Shown: piece after piece, positions 1 through 4,915 of the stretch
How positions within the stretch are numbered: position 1 is the stretch's first letter
Layout of the letters: every line of letters begins with the position of its first letter
NCBI GenBank assembly: GCA_947452665.1
Contig: CANGEH010000168.1
Span: 1-5,484 of the forward strand
Reading direction: 5' to 3'
From: Caulobacteraceae bacterium
Lineage (GTDB): Bacteria; Pseudomonadota; Alphaproteobacteria; Caulobacterales; Caulobacteraceae
Length of the DNA stretch: 5,484 nucleotides
Translations under genes and position numbers: made by a program
The notes under the pieces: model-generated
Databases searched by the model: none
The model's input: the letters and a program-made list of their open reading frames with translations, nothing else
Told to the model about the DNA's origin: nothing

Positions 1-389
1 AGGCCCGCATGCGCAATCAACAGGCTGGCATCGGAGTTTTTGAGCACATGCTCTAAAATCGCGCCGCGATAGGCGGTATTAAACGGCACAAATACTGCGC
101 CCAGATAATTGATCGCATAAAAGGTCAATAGGGCCTGACGGCAATTGGGCAGCCAGACCGCGACATGGTCGCCCTGTTTGACACCAAGCTTTTGCAGGCC
201 AACCGCCACGGCAATGGTTTGGGTTCTAAGCTGGCTATAGGTCCAATGACTGCCGTCCTCGAACACCGCATAGACTTGATCGCCGCGCTCCTGGTCCATC
301 CGGTCCATCAGGTCGCGCAGCACGCAGACCGAGCGATCCGGGACACGGTGGTCGCCGTGCATGGCGCTGGAGAGGGTTGTGGTTGTCAT
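1..389 (-). CDS. AMP-forming acyl-CoA ligase, N-terminal part (cut by window edge)
   Basis: Reading the minus strand from the ATG at 389 gives 129 uninterrupted codons with no stop before the window edge. The protein begins MTTTTLSSAMHGDHRV and carries the N-terminal hallmarks of the ANL (acyl/aryl-CoA synthetase) superfamily: a WTYSQL segment near residues 49-54, a GLQKLGVKQGDHVAVWLPN segment near 64-82, and AINYLGAVFVPFNTAYRG near 92-109. The last resembles crotonobetaine/carnitine-CoA ligase-like and other broad acyl-CoA ligases. Members activate a carboxylic acid with ATP to an acyl-adenylate and then to a CoA thioester in the cytoplasm. The ATP-binding P-loop and catalytic lysine regions lie outside the window, so substrate class cannot be judged. 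A GGGG stretch seven bases upstream of the ATG is only a weak ribosome site; a later ATG at 362 is possible but less likely. It lies 109 bp downstream of tetR on the same strand. Confidence 0.9.
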   Translation of the reverse strand, partial: MTTTTLSSAMHGDHRVPDRSVCVLRDLMDRMDQERGDQVYAVFEDGSHWTYSQLRTQTIAVAVGLQKLGVKQGDHVAVWLPNCRQALLTFYAINYLGAVFVPFNTAYRGAILEHVLKNSDASLLIAHAG

Positions 390-411
390 GGCTAGGCCCC
401 GTCTTAGCAGT

Positions 412-431
412 CTGGTAGAAAAATCTACTAG
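412..431. promoter_or_regulatory. Candidate TetR-type operator upstream of acyl-CoA ligase
   Basis: An imperfect 20-bp palindrome: left arm CTGGTAGA, spacer AAAA, right arm TCTACTAG, with 7 of 8 arm positions complementary. It lies 23 bp upstream of the ligase ATG, in the gap after the tetR stop codon. On the minus strand a TAAGAT hexamer (441-436) could be a -10 element, which would put the start of transcription inside the palindrome. Size and symmetry suit a TetR-family dimer, and the neighbouring regulator is the obvious candidate. The palindrome is seen; binding is inferred. The downstream sequence is not T-rich, so it does not look like a terminator for tetR. Confidence 0.35.
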
Positions 432-498
432 CTTGATCTTAACCTACTGTCTTGGCGCTTGGGCGGCAATGGGGCGAGCCGGTTAGGGCTCAGATTTG

Positions 499-1134
499 TC
501 AGGTCGATCTGGTCGCGGGCAAGGTGATCTTGGTGACCATGGTAATCGCATCCATCACCACCTCGGTCGCCGACCAGCGTCCACCCTCGTGATACCAGTT
601 AGCAATCCAGCTGAGCAGGCCACTGATCCAGATCGCGGCGCGCGAAGCGTCTTCAAATTCAAATTCGCCCGCAACCTTGCCCCTCTGCAACAGGGCGCTA
701 AGCTTTTGATCAAACTGGTGGCGAAGCAGCCGAATGCGCCGGGCCTCTTCGGGCTCTAGGCTCATTTCTTCGCGCTGATAGACGCTGATATAGCGCTGAT
801 TTTCGATAATGATCCGGGCGACCCGCTCGACCACCATTTTCAGCTGCTCGGTCGCCGTGCCTTCGACGGCTAAGGCGTCTTCCAAAGCGGTGAGAGACAG
901 CTGAATACCGACCTGACAGATCTCAAACAGCAATTCGCTCTTATTGCGGTAATAGGAATAGATGAAGGGCTTGGTGACCTGCAGCTGCTCGGCCACGGCA
1001 TCTAGGGTAGTTGCCTCGTAGCCACTCTTAAAGAACAATAGGCTGGCTTCTTCGACAATGCGCCGGCGTTTATATGCGGCGATCTCGTTCTTGAGCGGTG
1101 CGGTCTGTCGCTTGGCCGCTTTTGCTTCGGTCAT
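499..1134 (-). CDS. TetR/AcrR-family transcriptional regulator
   Basis: A 211-residue protein, a usual length for the family. The N-terminal DNA-binding domain is clear: RRRIVEEASLLFFKSGYEATTL at about 23-44 (helix 1), then a helix-turn-helix DAVAEQLQVTKPFIYSYYRNKSELL at about 45-69, ending in the typical YYxNKxEL. The C-terminal ligand-binding half (about 75-211) ends in LLSWIANWYHEGG (about 173-185), the W-Y-x-x-G pattern common in TetR proteins near CoA-ester catabolic genes. The reading frame extends to a GTG at 1185, but that codon sits inside a perfect inverted repeat. The ATG at 1134 has GGA about 10 bases upstream and gives a normal N terminus, so I start there. It lies between a dehydrogenase and an acyl-CoA ligase on the same strand and probably represses one or both, with an acyl-CoA or the acid as effector. 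The effector is inference. Confidence 0.9.
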   Translation of the reverse strand: MTEAKAAKRQTAPLKNEIAAYKRRRIVEEASLLFFKSGYEATTLDAVAEQLQVTKPFIYSYYRNKSELLFEICQVGIQLSLTALEDALAVEGTATEQLKMVVERVARIIIENQRYISVYQREEMSLEPEEARRIRLLRHQFDQKLSALLQRGKVAGEFEFEDASRAAIWISGLLSWIANWYHEGGRWSATEVVMDAITMVTKITLPATRST

Positions 1135-1155
1135 TAATTCTTTTTCCGCAAGATC

Positions 1156-1188
1156 GGCGTGAGGCAACAGACTGAGCTGCCTCACGCC
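1156..1188. repeat. Perfect 11-bp inverted repeat between dehydrogenase and tetR
   Basis: Arms GGCGTGAGGCA (1156-1166) and TGCCTCACGCC (1178-1188) are perfectly complementary and separated by 11 bases. The element sits between the dehydrogenase stop at 1211 and the tetR ATG at 1134. Neither strand has a T-run after the stem, so it is not a standard intrinsic terminator. It could be an autoregulatory operator, an RNA hairpin that stabilises the upstream transcript or dampens readthrough, or a factor-assisted terminator. The symmetry is certain; the role is open. Confidence 0.75.
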
Positions 1189-1210
1189 CTAGATCAAGCT
1201 ACTATGCGTT

Positions 1211-2386
1211 TTAGCCAACAGCGGTGCGCAAGATTTCCATAACATCCTCGGCCTTGGCGATTGGACGAGGATTGGTTCGGCCCCAGAAGTCTTCGAGTGT
1301 GTATTCGGCGATCAGGGGGAACTGGTCCTCGGATACGCCGACCGCCTTGAGGCTGCGGGGCATGCCAAGGCCGCCGATTAGCTTATCGAGCAGGTCCGAA
1401 GCCGTGCGGTTTGCATCGCCTAGGCAGGTGCTAATGCGCACCTGGCGATGCGCATTGACCGGGGCATTAAACGCCTGAACAAAGGGCGACATCACGCAGG
1501 ACGTATAGCCGTGTGGCACATCGCAGGTGCCGCCTAGGACGTGGCCGATGGCATGGCTGGCCCCCATGGGCACGCCGCCCAGAATGGGCAACATGGACTG
1601 CCAAGCGCCGATCTGGCACTTAAGCCGCGCATCCAGATCGCCGGGATTGGCCTTGACCTTGGGCAGGCCCTCGGCCAGCAGGCGAAGGGCGCTATCGGCA
1701 ATGCCGTCGCAATAATCATTGGATTGCAGCGAGCCTAGGGTCTCGACCGCATGGTCAACCGAGCGCACGCCGGTCGATAGCCACAGCCATTCGGGCGTAT
1801 GGACGGTGATGGCGGGGTCGAGAATGACGGCGATCGGCACCATCATGCGCTGTTCAAAGCCCTGCTTGAGCTTGATGCGTTCGTCGGTCGCGCCGGACAG
1901 GGGGTTGAACTCGCCGCCGGAAAGGGTGGTTGGCACGCAGATGGCGCGGATATCGGGCGCATCGAACACAGGCTGAACCACGCTGCCGTCTTCGGCCACA
2001 TAGGTGCGGAAGCCGTCAAAGCCTTCAACCGTCGTTATGTTGTGCTTGAGGCAGATCAGGATGATCTTGCCCGCATCAGTGACCGAGCCACCGCCGACGG
2101 TTACCACCAGATCGGTATTGACCGCCCGGGCGCGCTCGGCGGCGACCAGAACATCACTGCGCGGCGCATTCGGGCGAATGCCGGTATGGGTGGCGGCATG
2201 GCGGCTGCCAAGCGCCTTTTCGATCTTGCGGATCTCGTCGGTTTGTTCGTTCAGCGTGCTGCCGGCCAAGATAAAGACGCGCTGGGCGTTTAGGCGCTCG
2301 GCCTCGGCGGCAATAGCCTGCGCGGCAGGCACGCCCAGATGAACGCGTTCTGTGGCGGTTAAGACGACCTGTGATGCCGCAACCAT
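1211..2386 (-). CDS. Iron-type (group III) alcohol dehydrogenase, maleylacetate-reductase-like
   Basis: A 391-residue protein of usual length for the Fe-ADH family, which performs NAD(P)-linked oxidation of alcohols or reduction of aldehydes or keto acids in the cytoplasm. The Rossmann-like half has the dinucleotide motif GGGSVTDAGK at 98-107, followed by PTTLSGGEF at 152-160. The metal-site half has TGVRSVDHAVE (about 205-215), then SHAIGHVLGGTCDVPHG (277-293), giving histidines 212, 278, 282 and 292 with the spacing of FucO (H200, H263, H267, H277). The position of the FucO iron-binding Asp (four before the first His) is Arg208 here. Overall style resembles maleylacetate-reductase-like members more than FucO; the substrate is not determined. 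The frame opens at 2467, but the ATG at 2386 has GAGGGA eight bases upstream and gives a sensible N terminus. It is first in the minus-strand run toward tetR and the ligase. Confidence 0.88.
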   Translation of the reverse strand: MVAASQVVLTATERVHLGVPAAQAIAAEAERLNAQRVFILAGSTLNEQTDEIRKIEKALGSRHAATHTGIRPNAPRSDVLVAAERARAVNTDLVVTVGGGSVTDAGKIILICLKHNITTVEGFDGFRTYVAEDGSVVQPVFDAPDIRAICVPTTLSGGEFNPLSGATDERIKLKQGFEQRMMVPIAVILDPAITVHTPEWLWLSTGVRSVDHAVETLGSLQSNDYCDGIADSALRLLAEGLPKVKANPGDLDARLKCQIGAWQSMLPILGGVPMGASHAIGHVLGGTCDVPHGYTSCVMSPFVQAFNAPVNAHRQVRISTCLGDANRTASDLLDKLIGGLGMPRSLKAVGVSEDQFPLIAEYTLEDFWGRTNPRPIAKAEDVMEILRTAVG

Positions 2387-2394
2387 TTTGATGT

Positions 2395-2400
2395 TCCCTC
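2395..2400 (-). promoter_or_regulatory. Ribosome binding site deciding the dehydrogenase start
   Basis: GAGGGA on the minus strand, eight bases before the ATG at 2386. The upstream in-frame ATG at 2467 lies within the predicted -35 element and has no comparable site, so this Shine-Dalgarno supports the shorter 391-residue protein. Confidence 0.65.
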
Positions 2401-2433
2401 TGGGCTTGACGGTCGGACCGCCATTTTTGATGT

Positions 2434-2445
2434 TACTGGACAGTA
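2434..2445. promoter_or_regulatory. Small palindrome over the dehydrogenase -10 element
   Basis: TACTG-GA-CAGTA, two perfect 5-bp arms with a 2-bp centre. It fully covers the predicted -10 hexamer (2445-2440), where a repressor would block polymerase. A second short palindrome, CGGTC-G-GACCG at 2410-2420, lies in the predicted leader. Either could serve the neighbouring TetR protein, but arms this short can arise by chance. Confidence 0.22.
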
Positions 2446-2467
2446 GCAAAAACCATGTCTCGGTCAA
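2440..2467 (-). promoter_or_regulatory. Candidate sigma70-type promoter of the dehydrogenase
   Basis: On the minus strand, TTGACC (2467-2462) and TACTGT (2445-2440) are separated by 16 bases, with TGC directly before the -10, an extended -10 arrangement. This predicts a start near 2433 and a leader of about 47 bases to the ATG at 2386. It is sequence resemblance only. Confidence 0.4.
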
Positions 2468-2539
2468 TCGGCAGGGCTGTTTGTTTATTTATTCTGATTG
2501 GGGTTGGACCTGGCAGGGTGATGCGCGCCAATGAAAACC

Positions 2540-2554
2540 TTAACAAATCGTTAC
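2540..2554 (+). promoter_or_regulatory. Candidate CtrA box upstream of hfaA
   Basis: TTAA-CAAATCG-TTAC matches the Caulobacter CtrA consensus TTAA-N7-TTAA at 7 of 8 conserved bases with exact spacing. It lies about 200 bp upstream of the hfaA start. CtrA is the master cell-cycle regulator of many polar and late-development genes in Caulobacterales, so control of a holdfast anchor gene by it would make sense. The motif is seen; function is inferred. Confidence 0.4.
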
Positions 2555-2566
2555 TAGTGATTTGAC

Positions 2567-2581
2567 TAAACCGCCCATTAA
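2567..2581 (+). promoter_or_regulatory. Second, weaker CtrA-like box
   Basis: TAAA-CCGCCCA-TTAA (7 of 8 core bases, exact 7-base spacer), 27 bp after the first box. Paired boxes are common at CtrA-controlled promoters, which raises interest slightly. On its own the match is weak. Confidence 0.22.
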
Positions 2582-2588
2582 GGCACTT

Positions 2589-2607
2589 CCGCCCCCAAAT
2601 TGGGCGG
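2589..2607. repeat. GC-rich inverted repeat in the hfaA upstream region
   Basis: CCGCCC and GGGCGG arms (6 bp, perfect) around the 7-base loop CCAAATT; the core CCCAAATTGGG is itself a palindrome. The same CCGCCC hexamer occurs at 2571-2576 inside the second CtrA-like box. It could be a protein site or a leader hairpin. No T-run follows, so it is not a standard terminator. Confidence 0.4.
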
Positions 2608-2742
2608 TGAACGACTTTGAATGGCCACCCAATTCTGACACAAGTCATAGATTATAGGGGCTTTTTGATCGGCTCCGGGTGCCATTTGGTGCTGATGTCG
2701 CAACGATTTCCACCGCGTCAGGGGTTTTGGCGTCGGTCGATT

Positions 2743-2748
2743 AGGGAG
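2743..2748 (+). promoter_or_regulatory. hfaA: Ribosome binding site of hfaA
   Basis: AGGGAG six bases before the ATG at 2755, a strong site. It fixes the hfaA start and rejects the longer upstream reading beginning at the TTG at 2617. Confidence 0.7.
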
Positions 2749-2754
2749 CCCAGC

Positions 2755-3357
2755 ATGAAGCCGATATTCAAGAGGTCAAAGCAAGTTGGTCGATTTAGCT
2801 ACGCCCTTGGTGTCCTAATCGCCGGATTGCTGATCGTTTTGGTATCCTCGTTTGGCGCGACCAGTCGGGTCCAGGCTAATGGCCTGGGCGAAAACTTCGA
2901 CTGGCAATTTCAAACAACCGCCGACAAGGCGGCCATGGTGGCCATGCAGGACCTGATCCAGAAGCGTAAGGGCGGGTATTATGCGGCGCCGATCTATAAT
3001 ACCAAGATCGACCGTCAATATAATTGCAATGTCGCGGCCAGCGGCCAGGGCAATAATGGCTTGAACTCAACCACAACCCATTCGCCCAATACGAATGGGT
3101 CTTCGGTTAACCCGATCGGCAACCAGAATTCGACCACCACGACCGGGACCCCCAGTTTTGGTGGCACATCGGGCGTAGATTCAGACCAAACCAATGCCGG
3201 GGCCGTGTCCGGATCTCTGACCGGCTCGACCAGTACAGCGGTCAGCGGTCAGGCCTGGCAGGCCCTCAATTCAGACCAGTCCAATTCCGGCGCGGTTGTT
3301 TCGTCTGTGACCGGCTCGACCGCCTGCACATTCGGTGCCTATGGCGCCTTGAACTGA
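2755..3357 (+). CDS. hfaA: HfaA-like holdfast anchor protein, secreted curli-like
   Basis: A 200-residue exported protein. Residues 1-41 form a signal peptide: a basic start (K2, K6, R7, K9, R13), a hydrophobic core about 18-34, and a VQA-N cleavage site. The mature N terminus has ENFDWQFQTTADKAAMVAMQDLIQKRKGGYY (46-76) and RQYNCN (87-92), which I recognise as the HfaA pattern. The rest is Asn/Ser/Thr/Gly-rich and of low complexity, with two copies of an SDQxNxGAV...TGST unit at 143-160 and 173-190. Two cysteines (91 and 191) may form a disulfide closing the mature chain. In Caulobacter, HfaA is exported through HfaB to the outer membrane, forms very stable multimers and helps anchor the holdfast at the pole. 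The following CsgG-like gene, 10 bp away, supports this. Identification is from memory of the family; the N-terminal match and context make it likely. Confidence 0.85.
   Translation: MKPIFKRSKQVGRFSYALGVLIAGLLIVLVSSFGATSRVQANGLGENFDWQFQTTADKAAMVAMQDLIQKRKGGYYAAPIYNTKIDRQYNCNVAASGQGNNGLNSTTTHSPNTNGSSVNPIGNQNSTTTTGTPSFGGTSGVDSDQTNAGAVSGSLTGSTSTAVSGQAWQALNSDQSNSGAVVSSVTGSTACTFGAYGALN
3181..3324 (+). repeat. hfaA: Two imperfect curli-like repeats in HfaA (90-bp period)
   Basis: Units at 3181-3234 and 3271-3324 encode 18 residues each, 12 of them identical (SDQ, N, GAV, S, TGST), spaced 90 bp or 30 residues. Both begin TCAGACCA and share GACCGGCTCGACC near the end. Gln/Asn/Ser/Gly repeats of this size recall curli subunits, in which each repeat forms a beta-strand turn. 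The amyloid interpretation is inference. Confidence 0.65.
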
Positions 3358-3367
3358 AACCTCGGAC

Positions 3368-4762
3368 ATGACCCAGCGCGAACAATCGCCAAATTTGGGT
3401 CCAACGCCCCTTTCCAGCAAGTTGCCTGCAGCGGCCTTGCTTACCCTTCTGCTTGGCTTGAGCGGGTGCGGTACGCTTGAGCAACAATTGATGAAGACCG
3501 GCGAAGTGCCCATGACGCGGGGCGCGCCGGTTCGCGATAATGTCACCCCAATGGACGCGCCGCTGGTCTGTTTTGCCGACCGGCTGGCAGCCTCGCGCCG
3601 TCCGCCGGTCGTGATCGCGGTTGGGGATGTCAAGGATTATACCGGCAAATACAGTGTCGGCGAAGGCAATGCCGTGACCCAGGGCGGCGCCCTGATGGTC
3701 TATGGCGCACTTGGCAAGCTCGATGGCACGGTCCAGATCGCCGAGCGCTTTGACCCGGTGATCGCCGAGCGGGAACTGGGCTATATGGACCGCCGACAGC
3801 TTGGCGATAATCAGTTGCACGATTCTGGTGCGCCCAATTCGGGTCAAAAAGTGCCTTGGCTGCCGTATTATGGCGGCACAATTGTGCAATCGAACTATTA
3901 CATTGTCGGCGGAATTACCGAGCTGAACTATAATATCCGCTCCGGCGGGGTGGATGTGACGCTCGACCAGATCGGGCCCAAGGCGCGGACCTTTACCGAA
4001 AGCATTGCCGTCGATCTGCGGATTGTGGATACGCGGACCATGATGGTGGTGCGCACGGTGAGCCTCACCAAACAGTTCACCGGCTATGAGGTGAATGCCA
4101 ATATTTTCCGCTTCTTTGGTAGCGACCTGTTCGACCTCAATATCGGCGCCAAGGGCCAAGAGCCCCTGCAATTTGGTATTCGTACCGCATTGGAAGAGGC
4201 GACCATGAAATTGGTGGGTTCGGTGACGGGCGTCAGTCCGGAAACCTGTATTGACCAGATGGCCTCTGCGCACGCGGCCCAATCGGCCGCCAGTGGCAAT
4301 CCCTATGCCAATCCGACAGGCCCTTATCCGCGCCCGCAAAGCGCCCAATATGTTCCGCAGCCCCAACCGCAGCCGCAATATCGGCCAAGCGGCGCGGTGC
4401 CGATCAATGAATCGCCCAGCAACGGCGTCAAGATGACCGGCGCCGGCATGCCAGTGGTGTTCCAATTTGGCTCGGTGACGATTAGCGGGGCCTCAATGTC
4501 CATGCTCGACCAGATTGTCGAGGCCGCCAAGTCCGGCTCGGTTGAAGTGGTGGTTCAAGCCCCTGATACCGAGGTCTGGGATCCGCAAAAGCGGGAAAAC
4601 CTGACCATTGACCGGGTCCGCGCGATCTCTTTTGCCCTGGTCTATCGGGGTATTGCCCCAGCCGCCGTGAATGTAACTTGGAAACCTGATGCTTCAGACA
4701 CCAATGTTCGGCGGAGTGCGCCCGGACTTCAGACTGTTGCCAAGATTAAAATCGGTGGTTGA
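3368..4762 (+). CDS. hfaB: HfaB-like holdfast anchor secretion lipoprotein (CsgG family)
   Basis: A 464-residue protein. The N terminus is a lipoprotein signal with lipobox LSGC (lipidated Cys34). The CsgG domain spans about 79-290: IAVGDVKDYTG (83-93), IVGGITELNYNIRSGGVDV (179-197, matching E. coli CsgG around its YESNVKSGGV), IAVDLRIVDTRT (213-224) and YEVNANIFRFFG (240-251). CsgG forms a nine-fold outer-membrane pore for unfolded subunits; here the cargo is presumably HfaA. A Pro/Gln-rich linker (about 311-340) leads to a C-terminal domain (about 361-440) with OmpA-like strand and helix order: VVFQFGS, a helix, VEVVVQAPDTE, LTIDRVRAISFAL, AVNVTW. D400 and R416 may correspond to the peptidoglycan-binding Asp/Arg pair. 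E. coli CsgG has no such extension. The start codon follows hfaA by 10 bp with no clear ribosome site, so translational coupling is likely. Confidence 0.88.
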   Translation: MTQREQSPNLGPTPLSSKLPAAALLTLLLGLSGCGTLEQQLMKTGEVPMTRGAPVRDNVTPMDAPLVCFADRLAASRRPPVVIAVGDVKDYTGKYSVGEGNAVTQGGALMVYGALGKLDGTVQIAERFDPVIAERELGYMDRRQLGDNQLHDSGAPNSGQKVPWLPYYGGTIVQSNYYIVGGITELNYNIRSGGVDVTLDQIGPKARTFTESIAVDLRIVDTRTMMVVRTVSLTKQFTGYEVNANIFRFFGSDLFDLNIGAKGQEPLQFGIRTALEEATMKLVGSVTGVSPETCIDQMASAHAAQSAASGNPYANPTGPYPRPQSAQYVPQPQPQPQYRPSGAVPINESPSNGVKMTGAGMPVVFQFGSVTISGASMSMLDQIVEAAKSGSVEVVVQAPDTEVWDPQKRENLTIDRVRAISFALVYRGIAPAAVNVTWKPDASDTNVRRSAPGLQTVAKIKIGG

Positions 4763-4833
4763 TTAATTATTACTGATTAAAGCGCCGCAATATATTTTGT
4801 TAATTTATATTTTAACGAATTTTTTACTTAAAA

Positions 4834-4864
4834 TTGACACATTGTCTGCCGATAGATCGGTAAT
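4834..4864 (+). promoter_or_regulatory. Candidate promoter of the peptidoglycan-binding protein gene
   Basis: A perfect -35 hexamer TTGACA at 4834-4839. The best -10 candidate is GGTAAT (4859-4864) at a long 19-base spacing; closer alternatives match less well. The intact TTGACA just after a long AT-rich stretch is suggestive, and implies the gene can be transcribed separately from hfaAB. Confidence 0.33.
4849..4860. promoter_or_regulatory. Palindrome between -35 and -10 candidates
   Basis: CCGAT-AG-ATCGG, perfect 5-bp arms with a 2-bp centre, lying between the TTGACA and the best -10 candidate. This is where an operator would overlap polymerase. Binding is speculative. Confidence 0.22.
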
Positions 4865-4903
4865 TCGGTTTCGATTGAATTCAAAACTCTGGCAATGTGT
4901 TGT

Positions 4904-4908
4904 GAGGA
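4904..4908 (+). promoter_or_regulatory. Ribosome binding site of the peptidoglycan-binding protein gene
   Basis: GAGGA seven bases before the ATG at 4916, an ideal spacing that supports this start. Confidence 0.65.
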
Positions 4909-4915
4909 CTCAATA

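Larger units (their letters stand above)
2468..2754. other. Divergent intergenic control region between dehydrogenase and hfaA
   Basis: A 287-bp stretch without a supportable gene. An open frame upstream of hfaA (from a TTG at 2617) only adds 46 residues of unconvincing sequence before the signal peptide. The stretch contains two CtrA-like boxes (2540-2581), a GC-rich inverted repeat (2589-2607) and the hfaA ribosome site (2743-2748). I found no well-spaced sigma70 promoter reading toward hfaA; TTGACT at 2562-2567 and TATAGG near 2654 lack good partners. Confidence 0.6.
4763..4915 (+). other. AT-rich intergenic region between hfaB and the next gene
   Basis: A 153-bp gap, markedly AT-rich at 4763-4835 with several TTAA tetramers. 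GTTAA (4799-4803) and TTAAC (4812-4816) could form a weak 5-bp stem, followed by TTTTTT at 4820-4825: at best a poor intrinsic terminator for hfaB. The TTAA pairs are mostly at spacings other than seven, so I do not call CtrA boxes here. The right part holds the promoter and ribosome site of the next gene. Confidence 0.5.

Noticed and set aside
444..451. CTACTGTC shared by the ligase upstream region and, inverted, the dehydrogenase promoter (2439-2446)
   Set aside because: One shared 8-mer between intergenic regions of this size is about what chance gives, and it does not align with the symmetry of both palindromes.
2387..2467. 27-residue N-terminal extension of the dehydrogenase from the ATG at 2467
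   Set aside because: It would start inside the predicted promoter, lacks a ribosome site and adds sequence with no family match. The ATG at 2386 has GAGGGA at good spacing.
2511..2526. Sigma54-like promoter TGGCAG...TGCGC upstream of hfaA
   Set aside because: The GC element is one base off the required spacing from GG and the rest of the -12 box does not fit.
3266..4465. A 399-codon open frame on the minus strand across hfaB
   Set aside because: It is the antisense shadow of hfaB: His/Arg-rich, no domain, no ribosome site, and the plus-strand protein is a clear CsgG homologue.
4799..4825. Intrinsic terminator after hfaB
   Set aside because: The stem is only five A/T-rich pairs and separated from the T-run by GAA; too weak to call as a terminator.
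4800..4826. CtrA boxes in the AT-rich gap
   Set aside because: TTAA pairs occur at spacing 8, and another at 7 has TTTA; in such AT-rich sequence these are expected by chance.
4907..4911. GANTC (CcrM methylation) site between ribosome site and start of the last gene
   Set aside because: A single GACTC is too common to support methylation control.
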